DNA of 64,000 nucleotides from 40CM-4-68-19 sp036513415 (GTDB taxonomy: Bacteria > Myxococcota > Myxococcia > Myxococcales > 40CM-4-68-19): the NCBI GenBank assembly GCA_036513415.1, contig DATBZA010000190.1, positions 30,870-94,869 of the forward strand, in the 5' to 3' direction. Each line of letters starts with the position of its first letter. Position 1 is the first letter of the stretch. The translations under genes were made by a program, and so were the position numbers. The notes beneath the pieces are model-generated. The model searched no databases and had not been told where the DNA came from. It saw only the letters and a list, made by a program, of their open reading frames with translations. Positions 13,815 to 22,814 of this stretch are shown piece by piece.

Positions 13815-16598
13815 ATGGCAGACCGAGACGAGAACAAGGCGCAGTTGTGCGACATCTGCCACCGCCGCCCCGCAGCGCTGCGGGTGACGGTGGTGGAGAA
13901 CGGCCGGCGGCGGACGCTCAACGTCTGCCGCGAGGACTATGCGCAGCTGCGCGCGCAGCAGGCCTCGCCGTTCGAGTCGTTGTTCGGGGGGAGCCTCTTC
14001 GGCGACGACACCATGCTGAGCGATTTCCTCGACGACGGGCAGCCGCGGTCTTCCGGCCAGAGGGCGCCCCGGCGAAAGGGACGGACGGGACGGGACCACG
14101 AATCGATCGACGTCGCCGAGGTCCTGAGCGCGCAGGCGGAGGAGCTCCTGCAACAAGCCGCGCGCATTGCCGTCGAGCGCGGCGGGCGCGAGGTGGACTC
14201 CGAGCACCTGCTCTACGCGCTCGCCGACAACGATGTCGTGCAGGCCATCCTCTCGCGCCTGAAGATCTCGCCCAAGGATTTGAAGGCCCAGATCGACGAG
14301 ATGGCGCCGCCCAAGGAAGGGAAGGGCGCGAAGAGTGGCGAGGTTGGCGTCTCTCCCCGGGTGAAGGCGGCCCTGCTCGCCGCCTTCAGCGCTTCTCGTG
14401 AGCTCGGCCACAGCTACGTCGGTCCGGAGCATCTCCTCATCGGACTCGCCGAGGAGGAAGAGGGTCTCGCGGGAGATCTCCTGCGACGCTATGGCCTCAC
14501 GCCCCAGTCGCTCCGCCAGCAGACTGTTCGGGTGGTCGGCAAGGGGGCGGAGGAGGGAAGGGTAGAAGGAAAGAGCGAGACGCCGAACCTCGACAAGTAC
14601 AGCCGCGACCTCACCGCGCTGGCGAAGCAGGGCAAGCTCGATCCCGTGATCGGCCGCGCGCAGGAGATCGAGACCGTGATCGAGATCCTCGCCCGCCGGA
14701 AGAAGAACAACCCGGTCCTGATCGGCGAGCCCGGGGTGGGCAAGACGGCCATCGTGGAAGGCCTCGCGCAACGGATGCTCGCCGGCGAGGTTCCGGAGGA
14801 CCTGCGCGACAAGCGGGTGGTGGAGCTGAGCGTCAACTCGCTGGTCGCGGGCACGCAGTACCGCGGGCAGTTCGAGGAGCGGGTGAAGCAGCTCCTGGAG
14901 GAGATCTCCGCCCAGCAGGAGAAGCTCATCCTCTTCATCGACGAGCTGCACACCATCATCGGGGCCGGGTCTGGAAGCGGAGAGGGCGGGCTCGACGTCG
15001 CCAACTCGTTCAAGCCGATGCTGGCGCGCGGCGAGCTGAACCTGATCGGCGCCACCACCCTCAACGAGTACCAGAAGCACATCGAGAAGGACGCCGCGCT
15101 CGAGCGCCGCTTCCAGCCGGTGTTCGTGGCGGAGCCTACCATCGAGCAGACCATCACCATCCTGCGCGGCCTGCGCGACACCTTCGAGGCGCACCACAAA
15201 GTCACCATCACCGACGAAGCCATCGTCGCCGCCGCCGAGCTGTCGGACCGTTACATCCGCGGCCGCTACATGCCGGACAAGGCGATCGACGTCATCGATC
15301 AGGCCGCGGCCCGGGTCCGGCTGCGCGGGACTTCACGCCCCGCGGAGATCATGGAGGCGGACGCGGCGCTCCAGCAGGCCCGGCGCGAGCGGGACTTCGC
15401 GCGCACGCGCAAGAACCACGAGCGCACCAGGGAGCTGGAGAAGCGCTTCGACGAAGCGCAGAAGGACCACGACCGCAAGCTGCAGAAGTGGGAGAAGACG
15501 CGGCGCTCCAGCACGGCCGAAGTGACGGTGGAGGACGTGGCGGAGATCATCTCGCGCCAGACCGGCGTGCCGGTGACCGAGCTGACGCAAGAGGAGCGGG
15601 AGCGGCTGCTGCAGATGGAGTGGCGCCTCCACCAGCGCGTGATCGGCCAGGACCAGGCGGTCAAGGCGGTGGCGGAAGCGGTGCGGCTCGCCCGCGCCGG
15701 CCTCAAGGACCGCCGGCGCACCATCGCCAACTTCTTCTTCCTCGGGCCGACCGGCGTGGGGAAGACCGAGTTGGCCAAGGCGCTGGCCGAGGTCGTGTTC
15801 GGCGACGAGAACGCCCTGGTCCGGCTCGACATGAGCGAGTACCAGGAGCGGCACACGGTGGCGCGGCTGATCGGCGCTCCGCCCGGATACGTCGGATTCG
15901 AGGAAGGCGGGCAGCTCACCGAGCGCGTGCGGCGGCGTCCATATGCCGTGATCCTGCTCGACGAGTTCGAGAAGGCGCACCCGGACGTGCAGAACATCCT
16001 CCTCCAGGTGTTCGACGACGGCCGCCTCACCGACGGCAAGGGGCGGGTGGTGGACTTCACCAACACCATCATCATCGCCACCAGCAACATCGGCGCCGAC
16101 GTGATCCAGCGGAACCTCCAGGCCGACGAGCGCGAGCGCAAGAGCTACGACAAGCTCAAGGACGAGCTGATGGTCCTGCTCCGCAGGTACTTGCGGCCCG
16201 AGTTCCTCAACCGCATCGACGAGATCATCGTCTTCCATGCGCTGGACCGCGCCCAGATCCGCGAGATCGTCGGCCTGCAGCTCGAGCGCGTGAAGCGGCT
16301 GGCCAGCGGCCAGGGCCTGACGCTGGAGTTCGACCAGTCCCTGATCGATTACTTCGCGGAGGTCGGCTACCAGCCGGAGTTCGGCGCCCGCGAGCTGCGC
16401 AGGCAGATCCGCTCGCAGCTCGAGACGCTGCTCGCCAACGCCATGCTCAAGGGCGACATCTCGGAAGGCGACAAGGTCACCTTCTCTTACGACCGCGCCG
16501 AGGGCATCCGCTGGAAGAAGGACAAGGCACCCGCGGCAACCCCCACGCCACCTCCCCCGCGGGAAGCTCCTGCGCAAGCGCAGCCCACGACGCACTGA
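13815..16598 (+). CDS. Clp/Hsp100 AAA+ ATPase, ClpG/ClpK-like disaggregase
   Basis: ATG at 13815; 927 residues. In order: a Cys motif (Cys12, Cys15, Cys38; a fourth ligand could be His16 or Asp41), Clp_N repeats (~100-240), AAA1 with Walker A GEPGVGKT at ~304-311, a short coiled-coil M domain (~510-570), AAA2 with GPTGVGKT at ~645-652, ClpB-type D2-small domain, and a Pro/Ala-rich tail of ~25 residues. The loop after AAA2 sensor 1 (TSNIGADVIQ, ~755-780), where ClpC/ClpA/ClpX hold the [LIV]GF/L ClpP-binding tripeptide, has none. Size, N-terminal Cys domain, short M domain and the hsp20-hdeD context point to ClpG/ClpK, a stand-alone disaggregase, rather than ClpC; that is inference from architecture. 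Plain ClpC/ClpE is the alternative. Confidence 0.85.
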   Translation: MADRDENKAQLCDICHRRPAALRVTVVENGRRRTLNVCREDYAQLRAQQASPFESLFGGSLFGDDTMLSDFLDDGQPRSSGQRAPRRKGRTGRDHESIDVAEVLSAQAEELLQQAARIAVERGGREVDSEHLLYALADNDVVQAILSRLKISPKDLKAQIDEMAPPKEGKGAKSGEVGVSPRVKAALLAAFSASRELGHSYVGPEHLLIGLAEEEEGLAGDLLRRYGLTPQSLRQQTVRVVGKGAEEGRVEGKSETPNLDKYSRDLTALAKQGKLDPVIGRAQEIETVIEILARRKKNNPVLIGEPGVGKTAIVEGLAQRMLAGEVPEDLRDKRVVELSVNSLVAGTQYRGQFEERVKQLLEEISAQQEKLILFIDELHTIIGAGSGSGEGGLDVANSFKPMLARGELNLIGATTLNEYQKHIEKDAALERRFQPVFVAEPTIEQTITILRGLRDTFEAHHKVTITDEAIVAAAELSDRYIRGRYMPDKAIDVIDQAAARVRLRGTSRPAEIMEADAALQQARRERDFARTRKNHERTRELEKRFDEAQKDHDRKLQKWEKTRRSSTAEVTVEDVAEIISRQTGVPVTELTQEERERLLQMEWRLHQRVIGQDQAVKAVAEAVRLARAGLKDRRRTIANFFFLGPTGVGKTELAKALAEVVFGDENALVRLDMSEYQERHTVARLIGAPPGYVGFEEGGQLTERVRRRPYAVILLDEFEKAHPDVQNILLQVFDDGRLTDGKGRVVDFTNTIIIATSNIGADVIQRNLQADERERKSYDKLKDELMVLLRRYLRPEFLNRIDEIIVFHALDRAQIREIVGLQLERVKRLASGQGLTLEFDQSLIDYFAEVGYQPEFGARELRRQIRSQLETLLANAMLKGDISEGDKVTFSYDRAEGIRWKKDKAPAATPTPPPPREAPAQAQPTTH

Positions 16599-16603
16599 CC
16601 AGC

Positions 16604-16643
16604 GGGTCGGGCAAGACCTTTCAGTAGGGTCGCTGCCCGACCC
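16604..16643. terminator. Candidate bidirectional terminator between clpG-like gene and CAP gene
   Basis: GGGTCGGGCA (16604-16613) and TGCCCGACCC (16634-16643) form a perfect 10-bp stem with a 20-nt loop between the ends of two convergent genes; one arm lies within the CAP coding end. No T-run follows, so Rho-independent activity is uncertain. Confidence 0.4.
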
Positions 16644-17187
16644 AGTTCCCCGGCGGCTCATAGTCGCAGACCCAGAAGTCCCAGCTCGGGAGCCGCCCAC
16701 CGAAGGGGGAGTTCAGGTCGCAGACCCGATGCGCGCAACCGACGCGCAAGGTCGTGCGCCAGACGATCTGCGTGTAGTGGCCGCACTGTTTTCCGGCCGC
16801 GCAGGTGTTGCTCGCGTAATCGTAGTCCTGCGCCTCGCTTGCCCAGGCCCTGACCACGTCGGCGATGGACCAGTGGCCCGGCGGCGCGCTGGCCGCGATG
16901 TTTTCTCCGCGGTCGCCTCGTCCTTGGTCATGCTGGTACAGGCAGCGATCCGCCCATGCCTGCGCGACGGTGGCCGCGCCGGCTGACCAGGTCAACGCGG
17001 GCAGCGGGGGAGAAGGCGGTGGCTGCGCGTCCCGGCGGACGGCGTTGTGCAGGTCCACCCACGCCTGGGCATCGGCGGTCGGCGCGGGGCCGGACGTGCC
17101 GGCGCCTGCGTCGGGGTCCGTTTCGGCCCCCGGCATGCACGCTGCGGCGAGCAGGCACGCTACGGCGGCAAGGAGGCGCAGGCGCAT
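16621..17187 (-). CDS. CAP/SCP-domain lipoprotein
   Basis: ATG at 17187; 188 residues. The signal peptide ends in LLAAAC (lipobox, Cys17), followed by an acidic spacer and the cysteine-rich secretory protein/PR-1 fold: LHNAVRRDAQ, ENIAAS, the CAP signature CGHYTQIVWRTT and the C-terminal WVCDYEPPGNW. Six cysteines probably pair. It should be anchored on the periplasmic or outer surface. CAP proteins in bacteria are linked to surface or secreted functions but have no single enzymatic role. Confidence 0.88.
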   Translation of the reverse strand: MRLRLLAAVACLLAAACMPGAETDPDAGAGTSGPAPTADAQAWVDLHNAVRRDAQPPPSPPLPALTWSAGAATVAQAWADRCLYQHDQGRGDRGENIAASAPPGHWSIADVVRAWASEAQDYDYASNTCAAGKQCGHYTQIVWRTTLRVGCAHRVCDLNSPFGGRLPSWDFWVCDYEPPGNWVGQRPY

Positions 17188-17317
17188 CGCCCGACGAAGG
17201 TAGCCACGAGCAGGCGAAGGAGCACTCGTCGCCGCTTGGAGTCCGATGAGCGCACACTGGCTTGCATCCGGGATCGCCGGGGTCCCGTTCGGCCGTGGAT
17301 GCTGATACTGCTGCCTG

Positions 17318-17752
17318 GTGTTTTCCCGCCGACTGCCGCACGTGGTCACGCGCAAGGACCTCGCGCTCCTGCTCGCCCCGACCTATGCGGCATCGGCGGA
17401 GGTGGACTTCGAGGAGGCGCACGAGCGGATGGAGCGCGCCGTGGGTAGCCCGCGGGTGCTGGAACAGCTCTACGCCGGCTTTTCCGCCGCGTTGGAGGGG
17501 CGCAAGGGTCCGCGCACGAGCGAGGACGAGCTGATCGACGCGCTGTCGGCGGGAGTGCAGCAGCGTCGATCGCGGGTCAAGCCGGCCCCGCCCGGCCCGG
17601 GTATTTCCGCCGTGATGGTCCTGCTGAACCTCGAGTTGGGCCATGCGCCGGAGATGATGCGTGGCGCGCTCGAAAACCCGAAGGGCAAAGCGCTCCTGGA
17701 CGAGGGTCTCCGCGCGCTGGGAACGCATCTGCTGAAGGAGCTGATCAAATGA
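17318..17752 (+). CDS. Small hypothetical protein upstream of DEAD-box helicase
   Basis: A helical, charged protein of about 140 residues with no recognised domain. The start is uncertain (GTG 17318 or GTG 17342). It ends as AAATGA, sharing four bases with the helicase ATG at 17749, so the pair is probably translationally coupled and may act together in RNA metabolism; that link is inference only. Confidence 0.55.
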   Translation: MFSRRLPHVVTRKDLALLLAPTYAASAEVDFEEAHERMERAVGSPRVLEQLYAGFSAALEGRKGPRTSEDELIDALSAGVQQRRSRVKPAPPGPGISAVMVLLNLELGHAPEMMRGALENPKGKALLDEGLRALGTHLLKELIK

Positions 17753-18981
17753 CCTTTGCGGAGCTCGGCCTCTCGCCGCGGTTGTTGTCCGCGCTGGACA
17801 AGGCGGGATTCGAAGCCCCGACGCCGATCCAGGCCCAGGCGATCGCGCCGGCGCTGGCCGGCCGCGACGTCGTCGGCCTGGCGGCGACCGGCACCGGCAA
17901 GACCGCCGCCTTCCTGTTGCCCGTTCTCGAGCACATCGGCCGCAAGCCCCACCACCACCAGCGAAAGACGCGCGCGCTGGTGCTCGCTCCCACCCGTGAG
18001 CTGGCGCTCCAGATCCATGAGCAGGCTCGCCGGTTCGGCACCGATCAAATCCGCGCGGCCGTGGTGATCGGCGGCGTCGGCATGGGTCCGCAAGTCGAAG
18101 CGTTCCGGCGGGGCGCGGAGATCGTCATCGCCACGCCCGGACGCTTGAACGACCACCTCGACCGCGGCACCGCCAGGCTCGACGCCATCGATCACCTGGT
18201 CCTGGACGAGGCGGACCGCATGCTGGACATGGGATTCAAGCCGCAGCTCGACCGCATCCTCGCCAAGGTTCCCCGGGAGCGGCAGACGCTGCTCTTCTCC
18301 GCCACCATGGGAGCGGAGGTGGCACAGTTCGCGCAGAAGCACTTGCGCAATCCCGTGCGCGTCGAGGTTGCCCGCAGCGGGTCGGTGTCCGAGCGCGCCA
18401 GCCAGCAGGTGTTTCTCGTCGGGCAGGAGGAGAAGATCGCGCTGCTGCTCGCCCTGCTCGAGCAGGACGCGCTCTCCACGCTGGTGTTCACGCGAACGAA
18501 GCGCCGTGCGGATCGGCTGGCAAAGGCGCTTTCCCGCGCGGGATACGCGGTGGCGGTGATCCATGCCGACCGGTCGCAAGGGCAGCGCAAGCGCGCGATG
18601 GACGACTTCCGCTCCGGAGAGGCGCGGGTGCTGGTCGCCACCGACATCGCCGCTCGGGGCATCGACGTGGCGGAGATCGGTCACGTGGTCAACTTCGACC
18701 TGCCCTCGGTGCCGGAGGATTACGTCCATCGCATCGGAAGGACCGCGCGAGCGGCGGCCAGCGGGCGGGCGACGAGCTTCGCTTCTCCCGAGGAGCACGA
18801 CCTCCTGCGCGGAATCGAGAAACTGACCCGCCGCAGCGTGACTCGCGCCGACGTTCCGCGAGAGAGCGCGGCGTTCCGGGCCGAGGTTCTGCGCGCTTCC
18901 GATGCCCGCGAGCGGCAGCAGGAGCAAGCCACGGGCGGAGCGCGGCGGCACCGCGCAAGGTCCGGTCCTCGACGTCGTTGA
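17749..18981 (+). CDS. DEAD-box ATP-dependent RNA helicase (RhlE-like)
   Basis: 410 residues with all DEAD-box motifs in order: Q motif (FAELGLSP...PTPIQ), I ATGTGKT (~45-51), Ia PTRELA, Ib TPGR, II DEAD in VLDEADRMLDMG, III SAT, IV-VI including ATDIAARGID and HRIGRTARA. The short basic tail (~50 residues) fits RhlE rather than DbpA or CsdA. It unwinds RNA duplexes in ribosome assembly or decay. Coupled to the small upstream protein by an ATGA overlap. Confidence 0.93.
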   Translation: MTFAELGLSPRLLSALDKAGFEAPTPIQAQAIAPALAGRDVVGLAATGTGKTAAFLLPVLEHIGRKPHHHQRKTRALVLAPTRELALQIHEQARRFGTDQIRAAVVIGGVGMGPQVEAFRRGAEIVIATPGRLNDHLDRGTARLDAIDHLVLDEADRMLDMGFKPQLDRILAKVPRERQTLLFSATMGAEVAQFAQKHLRNPVRVEVARSGSVSERASQQVFLVGQEEKIALLLALLEQDALSTLVFTRTKRRADRLAKALSRAGYAVAVIHADRSQGQRKRAMDDFRSGEARVLVATDIAARGIDVAEIGHVVNFDLPSVPEDYVHRIGRTARAAASGRATSFASPEEHDLLRGIEKLTRRSVTRADVPRESAAFRAEVLRASDARERQQEQATGGARRHRARSGPRRR

Positions 18982-19055
18982 CGCGCGAGCGCGATCCGGA
19001 TGGCAACCGCCGGTCGGAGATCGTACGTTGGGGAATCTGACGCTCGGAGGTGATC

Positions 19056-19496
19056 ATGCGCACCTGGATTCTCCTCGCTGACGCCGCGAGCGCTCGGCTG
19101 TATTTGTCTGGCGAGCGCCCAGGCGATTGGACGCTGCTCCGCGAGCTCGAGCACCCCGAGGGCCGGATGCGGACGTCCGAGCTGCTCAGCGACAAACCCG
19201 GCCGCGTGAAGCAGAGCACCGGGTCGCGAGCAGCCCTGGAGCCTCACACTCCGCGCAAGAAAGTGGAAGCGGAGCGATTCGCGCGCGAGCTGGCCGAGGC
19301 CCTGGACGAGGGGATCGTCAGCGGATCTTTTGAGCGGCTCGTCCTGGTGGCTCCTCCCGCATTCCTTGGAGCTCTTCGCGACAAGCTGCCGGGCCGGGTC
19401 GCGGCGCGCGTCAGCGACGTGATCGAAAAGGACTATCTGCACCTCGATCAGCCGACGCTCAAGAAACGACTGGAGAGGGAGCTCCAGGCCAGGTAG
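19056..19496 (+). CDS. Host-attachment family protein (PF10116-like)
   Basis: 146 residues from ATG 19056, chosen because GGAGGTGATC (19046-19055), a full match to the anti-Shine-Dalgarno, abuts it. The pattern WILLADAASARLYL ... LVLVAPPAFLGALR ... V-x-x-V-x-x-KDYLHL is that of the 'protein required for attachment to host cells' family, whose molecular role is poorly known. The core resembles the archaeal release factor/baeRF fold in which translation factors occur. Stand-alone gene. Confidence 0.75.
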   Translation: MRTWILLADAASARLYLSGERPGDWTLLRELEHPEGRMRTSELLSDKPGRVKQSTGSRAALEPHTPRKKVEAERFARELAEALDEGIVSGSFERLVLVAPPAFLGALRDKLPGRVAARVSDVIEKDYLHLDQPTLKKRLERELQAR

Positions 19497-19499
19497 CGG

Positions 19500-22406
19500 T
19501 CAGGCCGCCCGTGGCAGTCGAACCACGAACCAGGTGCCCTGGCCGGCGATCGACGTCACCTCGATCGTGCCCTGGTGAGCCAGCACCAGCTCCCGGGCGA
19601 TGAAGAGTCCGAGCCCCAGGTTGCGGCGGCCGCGCGACACCTCGGTTTCTGGGGCGCGCCCGCGCTTGAAGGGATCGAAGATGTGCGGCAGCACGTCCGG
19701 CGGGATGGGATCGCCGGCGTTGTGGACGGAGAACGTCCAGCCGGTCGCGGTGCCGCGGCTGTCGACGTTGACCGCGGAGTCGGGTGGACCGTACTGCAAG
19801 GCGTTGGACACAAGATTCGAGACGACCTGCTCCAGCCGATCGGCGTCCCACCGGCCGTCCGCGTCTCCCTTGGGTGTGAACCGGATCTCACGTCCGGGAT
19901 TCACCGCTTGCAGCTCCTCGAGGATCCTGCGGCAGAGCGCGTGCGCGTCCGTGGGGGCGCGGGTGATGGCGATACCGCCGCCGAGACGCGCCTGGGTGAG
20001 ATCGAGGAGGTCGGAGATGATGCTTTCGATCCGGTAGGCGCTGCTCAGGATGCGGCTCGCGACCCGCGCGGGACCGAGCAGGGAGGGATCGTCCCGCAGG
20101 GTCGAGGCGGCCATCAGGATTGCCGAGAGCGGATTGAGCAGGTCGTGACCGATGATTCCGAGCACGCGCTCGCGGAGCTCCCAGTTGCGCTTCTGCTCGG
20201 TGAGATCGTGCGCCACGGCGGTGTAGGCGATGGGTTCAGCGGTCCTGCGGTCGCGCAGCAGGAAGACGTTGCACCAGACGGGCACTTCTTGCCCGGTCCT
20301 GAAATGCTTGAGGCGCAGTTCCTGCCCCTGCCGACCTGTCGCCCGCACCTTGGTGAGGAGATCCACCAGCTTTGCGTGGTCCTCCGGGAACAAGTAGTCG
20401 GGGATGGTGGTGCGGCGGACTCGCCCGGAGCCTTCGAGCCCGACCAGCGCTTGCCCGCTGCGGTTGACGAACTGCACCTCCAGGTCGAGCGATGCGATGG
20501 CGATGAAGTCGGAGCTCTCCTCGGTCACCGAGACGAACTTCGAGCTTTCGGCAAGCGCCGCGCGCAGCGCGCTTTGCGTATGCTTCAACTCGCTCACGTC
20601 CTCGAACGCCAGCATCGCGGTGGCCGGATGGCCATGGGCGGCCTGGAGCAGCGCGCTGCTGAGCAGGAGCGACCTCGTCCCTGAAGGCGTGTGCCAGTCC
20701 AGCTCGAGGCCGCGCATGCCTTCTCCGCGCGCAGCGCGGGCCGCGGGATGGCGCTGCTTGGGGACCGGCCTGCCGTCCGCGTCCGTGTACGAGTACCCCT
20801 CTGCCTCTCCTCCCAGGGCGCTGCGGGGATACGTGCCTCCCGCCATCCGATCGGCGGCCTTGTTGGAAAAGGCCACGCGAGTCGTCGCGGGTTCCACGAG
20901 CAGCACGGGGACGGGGAGGAGGTCCAGGAGCGACTCGAGCCATTGCCGCTCATCCGCGAGCCCGGTCACCCGGGCCTGCATCCTGCGGCTCGCCATCACC
21001 TCGTCGGTGACGTCGACGGCGCCCATGGTCAGCCCTTGCACTGCACCGCTCGCATCGCGATAGGGATCGAGCACCAGCTTGAAGATGGCGGTGTCCGCCG
21101 TTCCACCGCGATTGCGGGTGACCGGGTACTCAGGGGCGATGATCGGCTCCCCCCGCTGGAAAGCACGGTCGAGCGGCGGGCCCTCGCTGCCTTCGGAGAA
21201 CAGGGCGCGAACCGACTTGCCGATCAGATCGTAGCGACCCACCATCTCGCAGAACGGAGGATTCGCCAGCTCGCAGACGTGGTTGGGGCCCCTCAGCACC
21301 GCGATGGGGACCGGCGCTTGCAGGAAGAAGGATCGCAGCTGGGACCGTTCAGCCTCCGCCTCCGCGCGCGCTTGCTCCTCCATCCACGCGAGCCGGCTGC
21401 GCTCCTGTTCCCCTTGCATGCGCTGGATGCCCGTGGCGATCGCGTCAGACGTTGCCCGCAGCGAGTCCAGCGCTTCCGTCCCCAGCGGCGAGCGCGCGAA
21501 GATGCCCAGGACCCCGACGCATTCGCCCGCAACGATCAACGGGTATCCCGCGAACGTCACCAGGCCCGAGCGCGATGCCCAGTCTCGGAAGACGCCGCTC
21601 TCCTCCAGGTCGTTGCTCCGCTGGGGTGAGCGATCCCGGGCGATCGCTCCGATCGGCAGGGATGCGAGCGGCACGCGCCGGTGGTTCGGGTCCGGGCTCA
21701 GTCTGCCCGCGTCCGCGCGCAGATGTAGCTCCTGCTCCCCCGGCTGCAGCGTCCAGATGCCCGCGAAGGCCGGGTGGAGATGCCGCACGATGGACTTGGC
21801 GCATCGATCCAGCATGCGAGGGAGATCGGTGGCGCCGGCCACCGCGGCGGCCACCGCGGATACTAGAGCCATCTGGTCCGCGTGCATCCCGGCCCGGCTG
21901 CGCGCGGCCTGCTCACGGGCAAGAAGGCGGGCTCCATGGAACGCGATCGCGGCCTGATCGACGGCCCGCTGCAGGACGAAGAGGTCCGAGGGAAGCGGGA
22001 AGTCCGGGCGGCGCGAGGTCGCCACCGCTACGCAGTGCTCGCCCGAAAAGGACTGCTGCGTTCGGGCAATCCGAACGCCGGGGCCACCCGCGCTCCACTC
22101 GCCGCCGCTGGCGGCGGAGGTCGATGGCTCCAGCTCTCGCGCCATGGCGGCGGTGAATGCGCAGGCAGCCGGCAAGCGTTCGACCAGCGCGGGCTCCCCC
22201 TCGGCGCTCATGCGGACGTAGACGCAGTCCGGCTGGAGCAGGCTGTCGACCACCTCCACCAGGCCGCGGGCGATCTGGCCGGGTTGCTTTTCCTTCCAGA
22301 GGAGAGGAAGGGCGAGCAGCGCGAGCAGATCGCGCGAGTGCACGCGGGCAGCATCGGAACGAGAGGCGCCCGGTGTCTCAGGTCCGGAGATGGATGGACT
22401 GCTCAC
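19500..22406 (-). CDS. Multi-sensor histidine kinase (GAF-PAS-PAS-PAS-HisKA-HATPase)
   Basis: 968 residues, no TM helices, so cytoplasmic. After a poorly conserved N-terminal GAF-like part come a GAF (~175-330), three PAS domains (~345-470, ~490-610, ~620-735), HisKA with H-box GHDLLNPLSAIL (phospho-His near 748), N-box NLVSNALQYG, and G-boxes including LGLGLFIA. The H-box His-Asp-Leu is HPK class 4-like. No response regulator gene adjoins, so it is an orphan kinase. It ends 3 bp from the convergent attachment-family gene and may be cotranscribed with the small cytochrome upstream (87-bp gap). Confidence 0.9.
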   Translation of the reverse strand: MSSPSISGPETPGASRSDAARVHSRDLLALLALPLLWKEKQPGQIARGLVEVVDSLLQPDCVYVRMSAEGEPALVERLPAACAFTAAMARELEPSTSAASGGEWSAGGPGVRIARTQQSFSGEHCVAVATSRRPDFPLPSDLFVLQRAVDQAAIAFHGARLLAREQAARSRAGMHADQMALVSAVAAAVAGATDLPRMLDRCAKSIVRHLHPAFAGIWTLQPGEQELHLRADAGRLSPDPNHRRVPLASLPIGAIARDRSPQRSNDLEESGVFRDWASRSGLVTFAGYPLIVAGECVGVLGIFARSPLGTEALDSLRATSDAIATGIQRMQGEQERSRLAWMEEQARAEAEAERSQLRSFFLQAPVPIAVLRGPNHVCELANPPFCEMVGRYDLIGKSVRALFSEGSEGPPLDRAFQRGEPIIAPEYPVTRNRGGTADTAIFKLVLDPYRDASGAVQGLTMGAVDVTDEVMASRRMQARVTGLADERQWLESLLDLLPVPVLLVEPATTRVAFSNKAADRMAGGTYPRSALGGEAEGYSYTDADGRPVPKQRHPAARAARGEGMRGLELDWHTPSGTRSLLLSSALLQAAHGHPATAMLAFEDVSELKHTQSALRAALAESSKFVSVTEESSDFIAIASLDLEVQFVNRSGQALVGLEGSGRVRRTTIPDYLFPEDHAKLVDLLTKVRATGRQGQELRLKHFRTGQEVPVWCNVFLLRDRRTAEPIAYTAVAHDLTEQKRNWELRERVLGIIGHDLLNPLSAILMAASTLRDDPSLLGPARVASRILSSAYRIESIISDLLDLTQARLGGGIAITRAPTDAHALCRRILEELQAVNPGREIRFTPKGDADGRWDADRLEQVVSNLVSNALQYGPPDSAVNVDSRGTATGWTFSVHNAGDPIPPDVLPHIFDPFKRGRAPETEVSRGRRNLGLGLFIARELVLAHQGTIEVTSIAGQGTWFVVRLPRAA

Positions 22407-22493
22407 GTTTCGATCTCGTGAATCGCTCGGACACTGCTTCGCGCAAGCGTCGTGGTCAATCCGGTACCCTACGCACCGGCCCGATCGTCGTGC

Positions 22494-22814
22494 TCACCGG
22501 CGGTCCAAAGCCCGCGTCTTCAATTCCGTGGCGATGAACTCCTGTACGATCTTCCGGTCCGCCGCAGGCGCACTCTTCAGGCGCCCGAGCAGCTTTGGGA
22601 GTTGCGCATCGCTCATCCGGGCCGGCCACTCCGGCTCGACCAGGTCGTAGACGGCCAGGGCAGCCCGGTGTTCCGCTGACACCCCGCTGTCGTGACAGCT
22701 GCCGCAGCCGCTGGACCTGAGGACCTCGCGCGCTCGCGCCATCGAACCGTCCTTCGCGCCGAGAGGAGATGCGGCCGCCAGGGTGAGCACTGCGAAAGTA
22801 AATCGAGGCGCCAT
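22494..22814 (-). CDS. Small periplasmic c-type cytochrome
   Basis: 106 residues: signal peptide (FAVLTLAAASPLGA), one haem c site CGSCH at 37-41, and a C-terminal helix; Met in ARMSD may be the distal ligand. It should carry electrons in the periplasm; partners unknown. Its ATG (22814-22812) overlaps the divergent methyltransferase ATG within the palindrome CATG. Confidence 0.7.
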   Translation of the reverse strand: MAPRFTFAVLTLAAASPLGAKDGSMARAREVLRSSGCGSCHDSGVSAEHRAALAVYDLVEPEWPARMSDAQLPKLLGRLKSAPAADRKIVQEFIATELKTRALDRR

